Notes: a model not told the origin generated them from the sequence alone. A stretch of 5,366 nucleotides of DNA from an uncultured Clostridia bacterium (GCA_946061345.1 CAMGRA010000068.1:1-5366); one strand, 5' to 3'; positions 1-5,241 are shown, counted from the stretch's first letter. Numbers and translations: made by a program.

Positions 1-767
1 GCGGCACGGACGAGTTGGGCATGATGGCGCTGGCAAGAGCCTACGGCGACCTGTGCCCGGAGAAGCTGCGGCTCGCCGTGCGCTATTTCGGCACACAGGC
101 AGACGGCAGCGCCGACGCTTTCAATACGGCGACGCTGCGCGAATCGGTGGAGCAGCACATTGCGGACCTGGGTGCCGAGCTGGTAGAGAGCGATGGTGAC
201 ATCGAGGTGCTGATCCTGACCCGGGGCTACACCCAGGAGGATCTGGACAGCTATCTTCTGGCCTGGCAGGATAATATGGATGCCGGACGCTATAGCATCG
301 TATTGGGCGCTTCCTGCAATGGGAACCACCGTCAGGCCGTGATCGACGCCATGGACCTGACCTGCCTGCTGGGCTACAGCGATTGGGGAACGACGGCCAA
401 TACGGTGGGCATCGGTCTTTCCATGGGTGCCATGCGGTGGTACCGGATGCGCTATACGACCGGCCTGACCGCAACGGAAAATGAGGCCTTTGCAAAGGAA
501 CTGGTGTTTGCCTTTGTCAAGGACGAGGCCTATTGTCACGGCTGCCGCGGCTCGATCGGGGACCTGACACCTGCCGGAATTGAGGAGGCCCTGATGAATG
601 AGCCGCTGACCGGGCAGATTCTGGACAGGATCGCGGGCAGCACCCTTGCGGCACAGGACGCTTTCTACACCGTGCTGACACCCCGCCTGGAGAACTACCA
701 CGCGCCCTTCGGCCGCAGCTATGAGGTCGACTTCGACGTAGTTTTCACCGCACCGACAGAAGAATAA
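1..767 (+). CDS. DUF4127 family protein, C-terminal part (5' truncated by window edge)
   Basis: The reading frame is open from the window edge (first full codon at base 3, encoding GTDELGMMALARAYG) to TAA at 765-767, giving about 254 visible codons. The true start lies upstream. The TTG at 15 and the ATGs at 21/24 lie inside a conserved-looking segment and are not starts. Resemblance to DUF4127 is from memory of the family: the early G(A/T)DE.GM..LARA motif, a middle section ending in a short strand ELVESDGDIEVLILTR, then a segment LLGYSDWGTTANTVG that aligns with the family's YAGWNTAGNTLG-like motif, and a C-terminal AP.GRSYEVDFDV block near the usual PW.R.FEV ending. Family members are about 500 residues, so roughly half is present. 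Function is unknown; no catalytic residues can be named. The central motif is less canonical than usual, so this may be a divergent paralogue. It converges with the serpin gene and is followed directly by a strong hairpin. Confidence 0.72.
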   Translation, partial: GTDELGMMALARAYGDLCPEKLRLAVRYFGTQADGSADAFNTATLRESVEQHIADLGAELVESDGDIEVLILTRGYTQEDLDSYLLAWQDNMDAGRYSIVLGASCNGNHRQAVIDAMDLTCLLGYSDWGTTANTVGIGLSMGAMRWYRMRYTTGLTATENEAFAKELVFAFVKDEAYCHGCRGSIGDLTPAGIEEALMNEPLTGQILDRIAGSTLAAQDAFYTVLTPRLENYHAPFGRSYEVDFDVVFTAPTEE

Positions 768-768
768 A

Positions 769-808
769 GCAAACGGGCGTCCTGCTGCCGTGCAGGACGC
801 CCGTTTGC
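769..808. terminator. Bidirectional Rho-independent terminator between convergent genes
   Basis: Perfect 17-bp inverted repeat: the arm GCAAACGGGCGTCCTGC at 769-785, loop TGCCGT at 786-791, and its exact complement at 792-808. It begins 1 nt after the DUF4127 stop and ends 19 nt before the serpin stop. On the minus strand the stem is followed by TTTATTC, a moderate U-tract. On the plus strand the following TGTTAAT is weaker. It most likely terminates both converging transcripts, better for the serpin. Confidence 0.85.
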
Positions 809-827
809 TGTTAATCTGCGGTCTTGC

Positions 828-2099
828 TTATTCGGTGATACTGTTGACCACGCCGAGAAAAATGACGGCTTCCGTATCCCGGTCTACGATGACCATGACG
901 TAGGGACGGTCCAGGATCACCGTATGGTCGTAGCTTTGCATGGGGGCACCGAAGCGTGTGGTGACCGCTGTCACCGCTGCCGCTTCCGTGCCGTCCTCGT
1001 CCACCTTCATATAGGTCTTGTGCAGCACCTCGTCAATGTACTGGGGCGTGTCGCTGATCCGGCTGAAATCGGCCTTCGCCCGGGAAAAGGCATCGGTAAT
1101 ACCCATGGCCGCCAGGGCTTGATTCAGCTCAACCGAGGTTTCGAGTTTGTGCTTCGGCATGGCGGTGGAGATGCGGCATTCCTCCGCGTTTTTTATGATG
1201 CGCAGAAGAGACTCGCCGGTCAGAGAGGCCAGATATTCCTCCATGGGGACGCTCTCGTTGGGCAGCAATGCCGCATAGCAGTAGCGGCCTCCGGCGTAAT
1301 CCTTGACAAAGCCGGTTGCCAGACCGTCTTCCAGATAGAACTGCTCGGTCCGGTGCATCATCTCCACCGTCTGTTCCGTGCCGTCGGCGGCGGTAAAGGT
1401 GCCCTCATGGACGTTGGTGGTCTTGTAGGGCACGGCCCATTTGGCGTCAAAGGTCAGGGCATTGAGAAGAACCATGGAGCTGTCGCCGTCGAGCCGTTCG
1501 AGGATCTGCTTGATCCGTCCGGCGGTGTGGTCGCTGACCCAGTCGTTGATGTCCGCCACGGTCTGGGTGTCGAAAGCCGCCTTGTAGATCTCCGCGCCGA
1601 AGTAGTCGGTGTTGGTCTGCAAGAATTCCTCCCGGACGGCGAACTGCTCCACATCGCGCATCCAGATGGAATTGGCGCTGACCAGCTCGTCACCTGCGTT
1701 TTCTTCACAGGCGTACAGGAACGCGTTCAGTTCCCCGACGGAAAGCCCGAAAGCGGCCTCCAGCTGCGAAAGGGTCTCGCCGCCGGCACCGTTGGCGACC
1801 ATGGCCATGGCGGTCAGGACGCTGTAGGGCGAGAGGATACAGTTTTCTCCGCCGAGATAGGCGTTTTGAAGCAGTCGGACGGCAAAGTCCGCCGCAGCCT
1901 GAGAGGCGGTGTCATTTACGGCACCTGCCGCCACAGGCGCGGCAGTGACCGAGGCTGTCAGATTAACGGTTTTGGCCCCGTCGGCGGTTTTCAGCACCCG
2001 TTCAGTTTCCGGGCTTTCCGGGGACACCTGCGGTTGTGAACAGCCGCAAAGCTGCAGGCCCAGGGCCGCGAGCAGCAGAAAGACAATGATTCTTTTCAT
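828..2099 (-). CDS. Secreted lipoprotein serpin (serine protease inhibitor)
   Basis: A 423-residue serpin. Start at ATG 2099: it has AAGGAGG at 2108-2114 with an 8-nt spacer, and the product then opens with a lipoprotein signal peptide (MKRIIVFLLLAALG, lipobox LCGC, lipidated Cys20). The open frame continues 98 codons upstream but only through a terminator and another gene. Residues 21-65 form a low-complexity linker. The serpin fold spans about 66-421, the usual size of a serpin core. Family marks: LSPYSVLTAMAM (89-100), the NALTFDAKW block (213-221), TVEMM (244-248), the reactive-centre hinge DEDGTEAAAVTAV (367-379) and the C-terminal signature LDRPYVMVI (397-405, with Tyr for the usual Phe), ending in AVIFLGVV. 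The small-residue hinge indicates an inhibitory rather than non-inhibitory serpin. Counting from hinge Gly370 as P15 puts P1 at Gly384 and P1' at Ala385, with Phe383 at P2; a one-residue shift would make P1 Phe. It probably acts outside the membrane as a suicide inhibitor of a serine (elastase- or chymotrypsin-like) protease. Target not determinable here. Confidence 0.93.
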   Translation of the reverse strand: MKRIIVFLLLAALGLQLCGCSQPQVSPESPETERVLKTADGAKTVNLTASVTAAPVAAGAVNDTASQAAADFAVRLLQNAYLGGENCILSPYSVLTAMAMVANGAGGETLSQLEAAFGLSVGELNAFLYACEENAGDELVSANSIWMRDVEQFAVREEFLQTNTDYFGAEIYKAAFDTQTVADINDWVSDHTAGRIKQILERLDGDSSMVLLNALTFDAKWAVPYKTTNVHEGTFTAADGTEQTVEMMHRTEQFYLEDGLATGFVKDYAGGRYCYAALLPNESVPMEEYLASLTGESLLRIIKNAEECRISTAMPKHKLETSVELNQALAAMGITDAFSRAKADFSRISDTPQYIDEVLHKTYMKVDEDGTEAAAVTAVTTRFGAPMQSYDHTVILDRPYVMVIVDRDTEAVIFLGVVNSITE

Positions 2100-2153
2100 G
2101 GCGGATTCCTCCTTGTTTTGCCAGTTTGACGTGTGGAAGAGAGAAAAGTTCCG

Positions 2154-2192
2154 AAAAACTTCGGCGCACTGCAAGACCGCAGTGCGCCGAAG
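2154..2192 (-). terminator. Strong Rho-independent terminator after the zinc-ribbon gene
   Basis: Perfect 14-bp stem (CTTCGGCGCACTGC at 2159-2172, complement at 2179-2192) with a 6-nt loop. Read on the minus strand it is followed immediately by TTTTT (2158-2154) and then another U-rich stretch. It begins 2 nt after the zinc-ribbon stop codon, so it ends the phosphatidyltransferase/zinc-ribbon transcript. It also stands only about 55 nt upstream of the serpin start. Confidence 0.92.
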
Positions 2193-2194
2193 GG

Positions 2195-2383
2195 CTATGT
2201 CCTTCTCAGGAAGATCTCTCCGCAGCGGCGGCAGACGATCTTGGTCTGGCCCCGTCCCACCGGAACAGACTGCACCGAACGGCAGGCGGGACAGCGGAAA
2301 AAGCGCTTCTGGGGGCCGTTGCGCAGGCGGTTGCCGATGCGCTCCCGGCGATTCACCCAAAAGGCCAGAAACCGCCGCCTCAC
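2195..2383 (-). CDS. Small zinc-ribbon protein
   Basis: A 62-residue basic protein with a GTG start at 2383 and TAG stop at 2195-2197. The stop of the upstream phosphatidyltransferase and this start share the GTGA overlap at 2380-2383. No Shine-Dalgarno sequence precedes the GTG, so translation probably depends on coupling with the upstream gene. Residues 1-29 are rich in Arg (RRR, NRRER, NRLRN). Residues 30-61 form one zinc ribbon: CPAC (Cys31, Cys34), 16 residues, then CRRC (Cys51, Cys54), followed by GEIFLRR. The pattern RCP.C...VPVGRG...I.CRRCGEIF.R resembles the C-terminal zinc ribbon that I recall in a family of small clostridial proteins that usually carry N-terminal membrane segments, which are missing here. 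It may bind nucleic acid or a protein partner; function unknown. Four metal-ligand cysteines, coupling and a terminator right after the stop make it a real gene. Confidence 0.8.
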   Translation of the reverse strand: MRRRFLAFWVNRRERIGNRLRNGPQKRFFRCPACRSVQSVPVGRGQTKIVCRRCGEIFLRRT

Positions 2384-2994
2384 TGCGTTTCACGCGGCTT
2401 TTGCACCCGTGCCTCCCGCAATATCCTGGAAAAATAGATAAAATATTTTACAAAGGACAGAAGGACCAGCGCGCAGATCACGATGGAATCCACCAAAACG
2501 AAGGTGGGATCGGCGGGAACGCCAAAGACCGGCTCCCACAGAATGAGCACGAACATGGACAGGTAGATGACCACGGTACACAGCTTGCCGTACCAGCCGG
2601 CGGAGTAGACGCTGTGGGTCCGGTGCAGGGCGAGCAGCGTCATGATGCCGATGAAGCACTCCTTGAAGATCAGCACCGCCAGCACCCACCAGTAGTCGCG
2701 CATCAGGCAGAACAGCACGGCGATCTGGGTCAGCTTGTCGGCAATGGGGTCGATGGCCTTGCCGAAATCGGAGACCAGATGAAAGGTGCGGGCGATCCAG
2801 CCATCGATGACATCTGTCGCGCCGGACAGCAGCAGCATCCCAAAAGCCCACCAGTAATTCTCCGCTTCAAACAGGTAGACGATCAGCGGTATGAGTGCCA
2901 GACGTACAAAACTCAGCAGATTTGGCAGCGTAAAAATGCGGTCCGTATCCACGTGCTGCGCCTGCTCCACCTGCCTGCGTTCATCCTTATTCAA
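2380..2994 (-). CDS. CDP-alcohol phosphatidyltransferase (PgsA-like or cardiolipin-synthase-like)
   Basis: A 204-residue integral membrane enzyme that transfers a phosphatidyl group from CDP-diacylglycerol to an alcohol. The full family signature D-x2-D-G-x2-A-R-x8-G-x3-D-x3-D is intact: Asp61, Asp64, Gly65, Ala68, Arg69, Gly78, Asp82 and Asp86 (metal-binding and catalytic aspartates). A polar N-terminus (1-20) precedes TLPNLLSFVRL, typical of the family. Hydrophobic segments lie at about 23-43, 46-60, 88-123, 137-157 and 165-188. I chose the TTG at 2994 because GGAGGAGG (3003-3010) lies 8 nt before it. The longer frame from TTG 3027 would place that ribosome binding site inside the gene. The acceptor alcohol cannot be told from sequence: glycerol-3-phosphate (PgsA) is commonest in this size class, phosphatidylglycerol (cardiolipin synthase) is the alternative. 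First gene of an operon with the zinc-ribbon gene and divergent from the two-component system. Confidence 0.92.
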   Translation of the reverse strand: MNKDERRQVEQAQHVDTDRIFTLPNLLSFVRLALIPLIVYLFEAENYWWAFGMLLLSGATDVIDGWIARTFHLVSDFGKAIDPIADKLTQIAVLFCLMRDYWWVLAVLIFKECFIGIMTLLALHRTHSVYSAGWYGKLCTVVIYLSMFVLILWEPVFGVPADPTFVLVDSIVICALVLLSFVKYFIYFSRILREARVQKPRETQ

Positions 2995-3002
2995 AGCATA
3001 TC

Positions 3003-3010
3003 CCTCCTCC
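3003..3010 (-). promoter_or_regulatory. Ribosome binding site that fixes the TTG start of the phosphatidyltransferase
   Basis: GGAGGAGG on the minus strand, followed by an 8-nt spacer and TTG AAT AAG. No ATG or GTG in frame lies at a better distance; the ATG within TATGC just before the start is out of frame and meets a stop at its third codon. Confidence 0.85.
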
Positions 3011-3032
3011 AGGATCATTCTTTTCAACTTTT

Positions 3033-3061
3033 AGTATAGACTGGGAATATCAACTCAATAT
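3033..3061 (-). promoter_or_regulatory. Probable promoter of the phosphatidyltransferase operon, poor -35
   Basis: A near-consensus -10 TATACT (3033-3038, minus strand) predicts transcription start near 3026 and a leader of about 31 nt carrying the ribosome binding site. The -35 position at 17-bp spacing (3056-3061) reads ATATTG, a poor match. The tandem repeat at 3046-3065 occupies that position, as at activator-dependent promoters. The -10 is convincing; the mode of control is inference. Confidence 0.55.
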
Positions 3062-3065
3062 CAAC
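3046..3065 (-). repeat. Tandem direct repeat with 11-bp period, candidate response-regulator operator
   Basis: On the minus strand two exact copies of GTTGATATT lie 11 bp apart (3057-3065, then 3046-3054), separated by GA. Two half-sites in the same orientation one helical turn apart is the arrangement bound by dimers of OmpR/PhoB-family regulators, and such a regulator is encoded starting 85 bp away on the other strand. The site overlaps the -35 position of the phosphatidyltransferase promoter and is centred about 80 bp upstream of the likely regulator transcription start. Confidence 0.5.
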
Positions 3066-3100
3066 GGAAAATAAAATTTCCTTAAAAAAGGGAGTTTTTC

Positions 3101-3130
3101 TTTTCAAAGCGCCGGGTGCTGTGATACAAT
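3101..3130 (+). promoter_or_regulatory. Promoter of the two-component operon
   Basis: Extended -10 TGATACAAT (TACAAT at 3125-3130) with a weak -35 TTTTCA at 3101-3106 (18-bp spacing; TTTCAA if 17). A/T-rich tracts at 3066-3104 could act as an UP-like element. Transcription would start near 3137, giving a very short leader with the ribosome binding site practically at its 5' end. Confidence 0.6.
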
Positions 3131-3137
3131 GAAACGC

Positions 3138-3143
3138 GGAGGG
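3138..3143 (+). promoter_or_regulatory. Ribosome binding site that fixes the response-regulator start
   Basis: GGAGGG followed by a 6-nt spacer and ATG at 3150. The earlier in-frame ATG at 3129 overlaps the -10 element and the ATG at 3144 abuts this site, so neither is likely used. Confidence 0.8.
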
Positions 3144-3149
3144 ATGTCT

Positions 3150-3827
3150 ATGTTCAAGATACTGGTTGCCGAGGATGACGCACAGCTCCAGCAGATGTTC
3201 TGCCGGGTCCTGACCCGCAGCGGCTTTACGGCGTTCGGAGCGGCAGACGGCGTTGCCGCGCTGGAGATACTGGAGCATGAATCCATTGACCTGATCATTT
3301 CCGATATCATGATGCCCCGGATGGACGGCTATACGCTCAGCCGCAGCCTGCGGGAGGCGGGAAATCACATCCCTGTGCTGATGATCACCGCCAAGGACGG
3401 CTTTCAGGATATGCAGACGGGTTTTTTGTCGGGGGCGGACGATTATATGGTCAAGCCCATCAACGTCAATGAGCTGGTCCTGCGGGTCAACGCCCTGCTG
3501 CGCCGGGCGAGAATGGTGGCCGAGCGCCGCCAGTGCATCGGCGCGACGGTGTTTGATTTCGACACCTTTTCCGTCCGCAGCGGAGAGGAAGAGACAGTCC
3601 TGCCGCAGAAGGAATTTCTGCTTCTTTATAAGCTGATCTCCTCACCGGGCCATATTTTTACCCGTCAGCAGTTGATGGACGATATCTGGGGGCCAGATTC
3701 CCAGACCGATCCCCGGACGGTGGATGTGCATATCAACCGCCTGCGGGACCGCTTCCGCAATAATGGGGACTTCGAGATCATGACGGTGCGCGGCATAGGC
3801 TATAAGGCGGTGAAGCGCCATGGATAA
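3150..3827 (+). CDS. OmpR/PhoB-family response regulator
   Basis: A 225-residue two-domain DNA-binding regulator. The receiver domain (about 2-118) has the acidic pair Asp9/Asp10, the phospho-acceptor Asp52 in SDIMMPRMDG, Thr80 and Lys102 in VKPI, so all phosphorylation-site residues are intact. The winged-helix effector domain (about 128-222) has the usual PQKEFLLLYKL, TRQQLMDDIW, recognition helix region TVDVHINRLRDRF and the wing TVRGIGYKA. On phosphorylation by the kinase encoded next door it should dimerise and bind direct-repeat DNA. The length is typical. The start at ATG 3150 is set by GGAGGG at 3138-3143. It overlaps the kinase gene by 8 nt, so the two are co-translated. Targets are unknown; the direct repeat at 3046-3065 is the best local candidate, implying autoregulation or control of the divergent lipid gene. 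Confidence 0.96.
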   Translation: MFKILVAEDDAQLQQMFCRVLTRSGFTAFGAADGVAALEILEHESIDLIISDIMMPRMDGYTLSRSLREAGNHIPVLMITAKDGFQDMQTGFLSGADDYMVKPINVNELVLRVNALLRRARMVAERRQCIGATVFDFDTFSVRSGEEETVLPQKEFLLLYKLISSPGHIFTRQQLMDDIWGPDSQTDPRTVDVHINRLRDRFRNNGDFEIMTVRGIGYKAVKRHG

Positions 3828-4845
3828 AAAAATGTCACCCCGGATGCGGGTCTATTATTCCCTCATCGTCGTGATCATCATTTTGTTTTCCGGTGCCATG
3901 GTTACCGGCGTGCTGTTCCTCTGTGACGCGCTGGGCGTCAACTACCATTTGAGCATTACCACCCTTATCTCCATTTTTGTGGTGGCGGCGGTGGCCGGCG
4001 GTATGGTGAGCATTTTCGTCGGCAGGCGTGTCCTGGCTCCCATGGTCAAGCTGAGTAAGGCTTCCACACAGGTGGCGCGGGGAGATTTTACCGTTACCGT
4101 CAGCGATTCCAGCAAGCTGGAGGAGGTCCAGACTACCTTTCGTAATTTCAATGCCATGGTCCGTGAGCTGGGGAGCATCGCCACCTTGAGCAACGATTTT
4201 GTGGCCAATGTTTCCCACGAATTCAAGACGCCTCTGACCGCCATTGAGGGCTACGCCATGCTGCTGCAGGACCCGGGCCTCTCGGAAGCGGAGCGGCAGG
4301 AATATCTGGAAATGATCCTCAGCAGCGTCCACCGCCTGACCACGCTGACGGGCAATATCCTGATGCTGTCAAAGATCGAGAACAAATCCCTTGCCGAGCA
4401 GTACAAGGACTTCCGCCTGGACGAGCAGCTCCGGCAGGCAGTGGTGGCACTGGCACCTGTGTGGTCCGAGAAGGGGATCACCTTTGACGCGGTGCTGGAC
4501 CCGGTCAGCTTCCGCGGCTGCGAGGGGCTCCTGACCCATGTGTGGTCGAACCTGCTGAGCAACGCCGTGAAATTCAGCGAGCCGGGGCAGGAGATCCAGC
4601 TGCGGCTGCTGGACCAGAAGGAGTGCGTCGTGGTCAGCGTGACCGACCATGGCTGCGGCATGCCCAAAGAGGTCTGCCAGCGGATCTTTGAGAAATTCTA
4701 CCAGGGCGACACCTCCCACAAGTCCGAGGGCAACGGTCTGGGCCTTGCGCTGGTCAAACGGATCGTAGAGCTGTCCGATGGTGTTATTGAGGTCCAGAGC
4801 GCCCCCGGAAAGGGCTCCACCTTCCGGGTGATCCTGCCGAAATGA
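3820..4845 (+). CDS. Membrane sensor histidine kinase with short extracytoplasmic loop
   Basis: A 341-residue kinase starting at ATG 3820, inside the last codons of the regulator gene, with a modest AAGGCGG site at 3804-3810. Order of parts: TM1 about 11-34, an outside loop of only about 10-12 residues (CDALGVNYHLS), TM2 about 46-67, HAMP linker about 69-118 (RRVLAPMVKLSKAS), then the HisKA domain with phospho-acceptor His133 in VSHEFKTPLTAIEGY. The catalytic domain has the N box (Asn244, Asn248 in SNLLSNAVKFS), the G1 box DHGCGM (276-281), the F box FEKFYQG (290-296) and the G2 box GNGLGLAL (304-311). All motifs needed for activity are present. The near absence of an extracellular domain suggests it senses an event in the membrane or receives a signal from a partner, as known for intramembrane-sensing kinases; the stimulus is not visible. 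It pairs with the overlapping response regulator. Confidence 0.95.
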   Translation: MDKKMSPRMRVYYSLIVVIIILFSGAMVTGVLFLCDALGVNYHLSITTLISIFVVAAVAGGMVSIFVGRRVLAPMVKLSKASTQVARGDFTVTVSDSSKLEEVQTTFRNFNAMVRELGSIATLSNDFVANVSHEFKTPLTAIEGYAMLLQDPGLSEAERQEYLEMILSSVHRLTTLTGNILMLSKIENKSLAEQYKDFRLDEQLRQAVVALAPVWSEKGITFDAVLDPVSFRGCEGLLTHVWSNLLSNAVKFSEPGQEIQLRLLDQKECVVVSVTDHGCGMPKEVCQRIFEKFYQGDTSHKSEGNGLGLALVKRIVELSDGVIEVQSAPGKGSTFRVILPK

Positions 4846-4866
4846 TCCATGCCCTGCACCATACAG

Positions 4867-4902
4867 AAAACCCTCCGTCGGCAGTGCCGCACGGAGGGTT
4901 TT
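4867..4902. terminator. Hairpin with U-tracts on both strands
   Basis: A 12-bp stem AAAACCCTCCGT (4867-4878) pairs with ACGGAGGGTTTT (4891-4902); the loop can form a further CGGC/GCCG stem. Because the stem begins in AAAA and ends in TTTT it can terminate transcription both ways. It lies 21 nt after the kinase stop and about 40 nt beyond the convergent DUF1653 stop, which has no other minus-strand terminator. Confidence 0.8.
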
Positions 4903-4909
4903 GTGGTAT

Positions 4910-4937
4910 GTCCTGCCGATTACGGCAGGGCTTTTTT
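4910..4937 (+). terminator. Rho-independent terminator, plus strand
   Basis: Stem GTCCTGCCG (4910-4918), loop ATTA, return arm CGGCAGGGC (4923-4931, one G-U pair), then TTTTTT at 4932-4937. A clear plus-strand terminator and the second of two in tandem behind the kinase gene. It ends 3 nt before the stop codon of the convergent gene. Confidence 0.88.
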
Positions 4938-4940
4938 GCA

Positions 4941-5153
4941 CTAATCATCAATTTTGGTAAACCGGCGGTAGGTCTTGCCGTCGCGCTCCACGATCTCATT
5001 CCACATGGACGCGGGCCTGACCCAGATGCCGCCCTCGCCGTAAAGTGCGCGGTAGACCACCATTTCCTCCATGGTCTCCGAATGGCGCGCCACATAGAGA
5101 AGCTCATACTCATTGCCCTTAAAATGACGGTAACGTCCCGGCTGAAACTCCAT
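4941..5153 (-). CDS. DUF1653 family small protein
   Basis: A 70-residue soluble protein that I recognise as DUF1653: PGRYRHFKGNEYELLYVARHS near the N-terminus, then EEMVVYRALYGEGGIWVRP and a C-terminal segment ending RFTKIDD. The length is normal for a single-domain member and the sequence looks intact. The role is unknown; the family is widespread in bacteria and has no assigned activity that I know of. I start it at ATG 5153, giving MEFQPGRYRHF. The ATG at 5159 two codons earlier is only 1 nt from AAGGAGG (5161-5167), whereas 5153 has a 7-nt spacer. It has its own promoter at 5176-5204 and converges on the kinase gene, so it is a monocistronic unit. Confidence 0.92.
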   Translation of the reverse strand: MEFQPGRYRHFKGNEYELLYVARHSETMEEMVVYRALYGEGGIWVRPASMWNEIVERDGKTYRRFTKIDD

Positions 5154-5160
5154 AGCCATC

Positions 5161-5167
5161 CCTCCTT
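5161..5167 (-). promoter_or_regulatory. Ribosome binding site that fixes the DUF1653 start
   Basis: AAGGAGG on the minus strand. The first in-frame ATG (5159) is too close for efficient initiation, the second (5153) has a normal 7-nt spacer. Confidence 0.75.
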
Positions 5168-5175
5168 ATATCCTG

Positions 5176-5204
5176 ATGATACCAGAGACCGGCCCGGATT
5201 GCAA
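5176..5204 (-). promoter_or_regulatory. Promoter of the DUF1653 gene
   Basis: On the minus strand TTGCAA (5199-5204), exactly 17 bp, then TATCAT (5176-5181) preceded by TGG, an extended -10. Transcription would start near 5169, very close to the ribosome binding site. Confidence 0.75.
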
Positions 5205-5210
5205 GCATAA

Positions 5211-5241
5211 CGTTACCGGCGGACCTATAACAGCGGTGACG
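5211..5241. repeat. Imperfect inverted repeat between divergent promoters
   Basis: CGTTACCG (5211-5218) pairs with CGGTGACG (5234-5241) with a single G-U position and a 15-nt gap. It lies between the divergent DUF1653 promoter and the promoter at 5278-5306. It could be an operator, or chance; the match is short. Confidence 0.25.

Noticed and set aside
924..2039. 371-codon open frame on the plus strand, antisense to the serpin
   Set aside because: It mirrors the serpin coding frame; composition is typical of a GC-rich antisense shadow, with no ribosome binding site or recognisable domain.
2100..2393. In-frame N-terminal extension of the serpin by 98 codons
   Set aside because: It runs through the zinc-ribbon gene and a strong terminator, and would bury the lipoprotein signal peptide, which has its own ribosome binding site.
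1909..3039. 376-codon open frame on the plus strand crossing serpin, zinc-ribbon and phosphatidyltransferase genes
   Set aside because: It spans three well-supported minus-strand genes and their terminator; low-complexity product, no known motif.
3066..3104. Short A/T-rich inverted repeat GGAAA/TTTCC and poly-A/T tracts in the divergent region
   Set aside because: A 5-bp stem in A/T-rich sequence is expected by chance; at most an UP-like element for the regulator promoter.
3024..3368. Minus-strand frame covering the divergent promoter region and the regulator 5' end
   Set aside because: It overlaps two promoters and a confident response-regulator gene and shows no family resemblance.
4369..4941. 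190-codon minus-strand frame opposite the kinase
   Set aside because: Antisense shadow of the ATPase domain; it reads through both terminator hairpins.
4842..5210. Plus-strand frame after the kinase
   Set aside because: It passes through both terminators and lies antisense to the DUF1653 gene.
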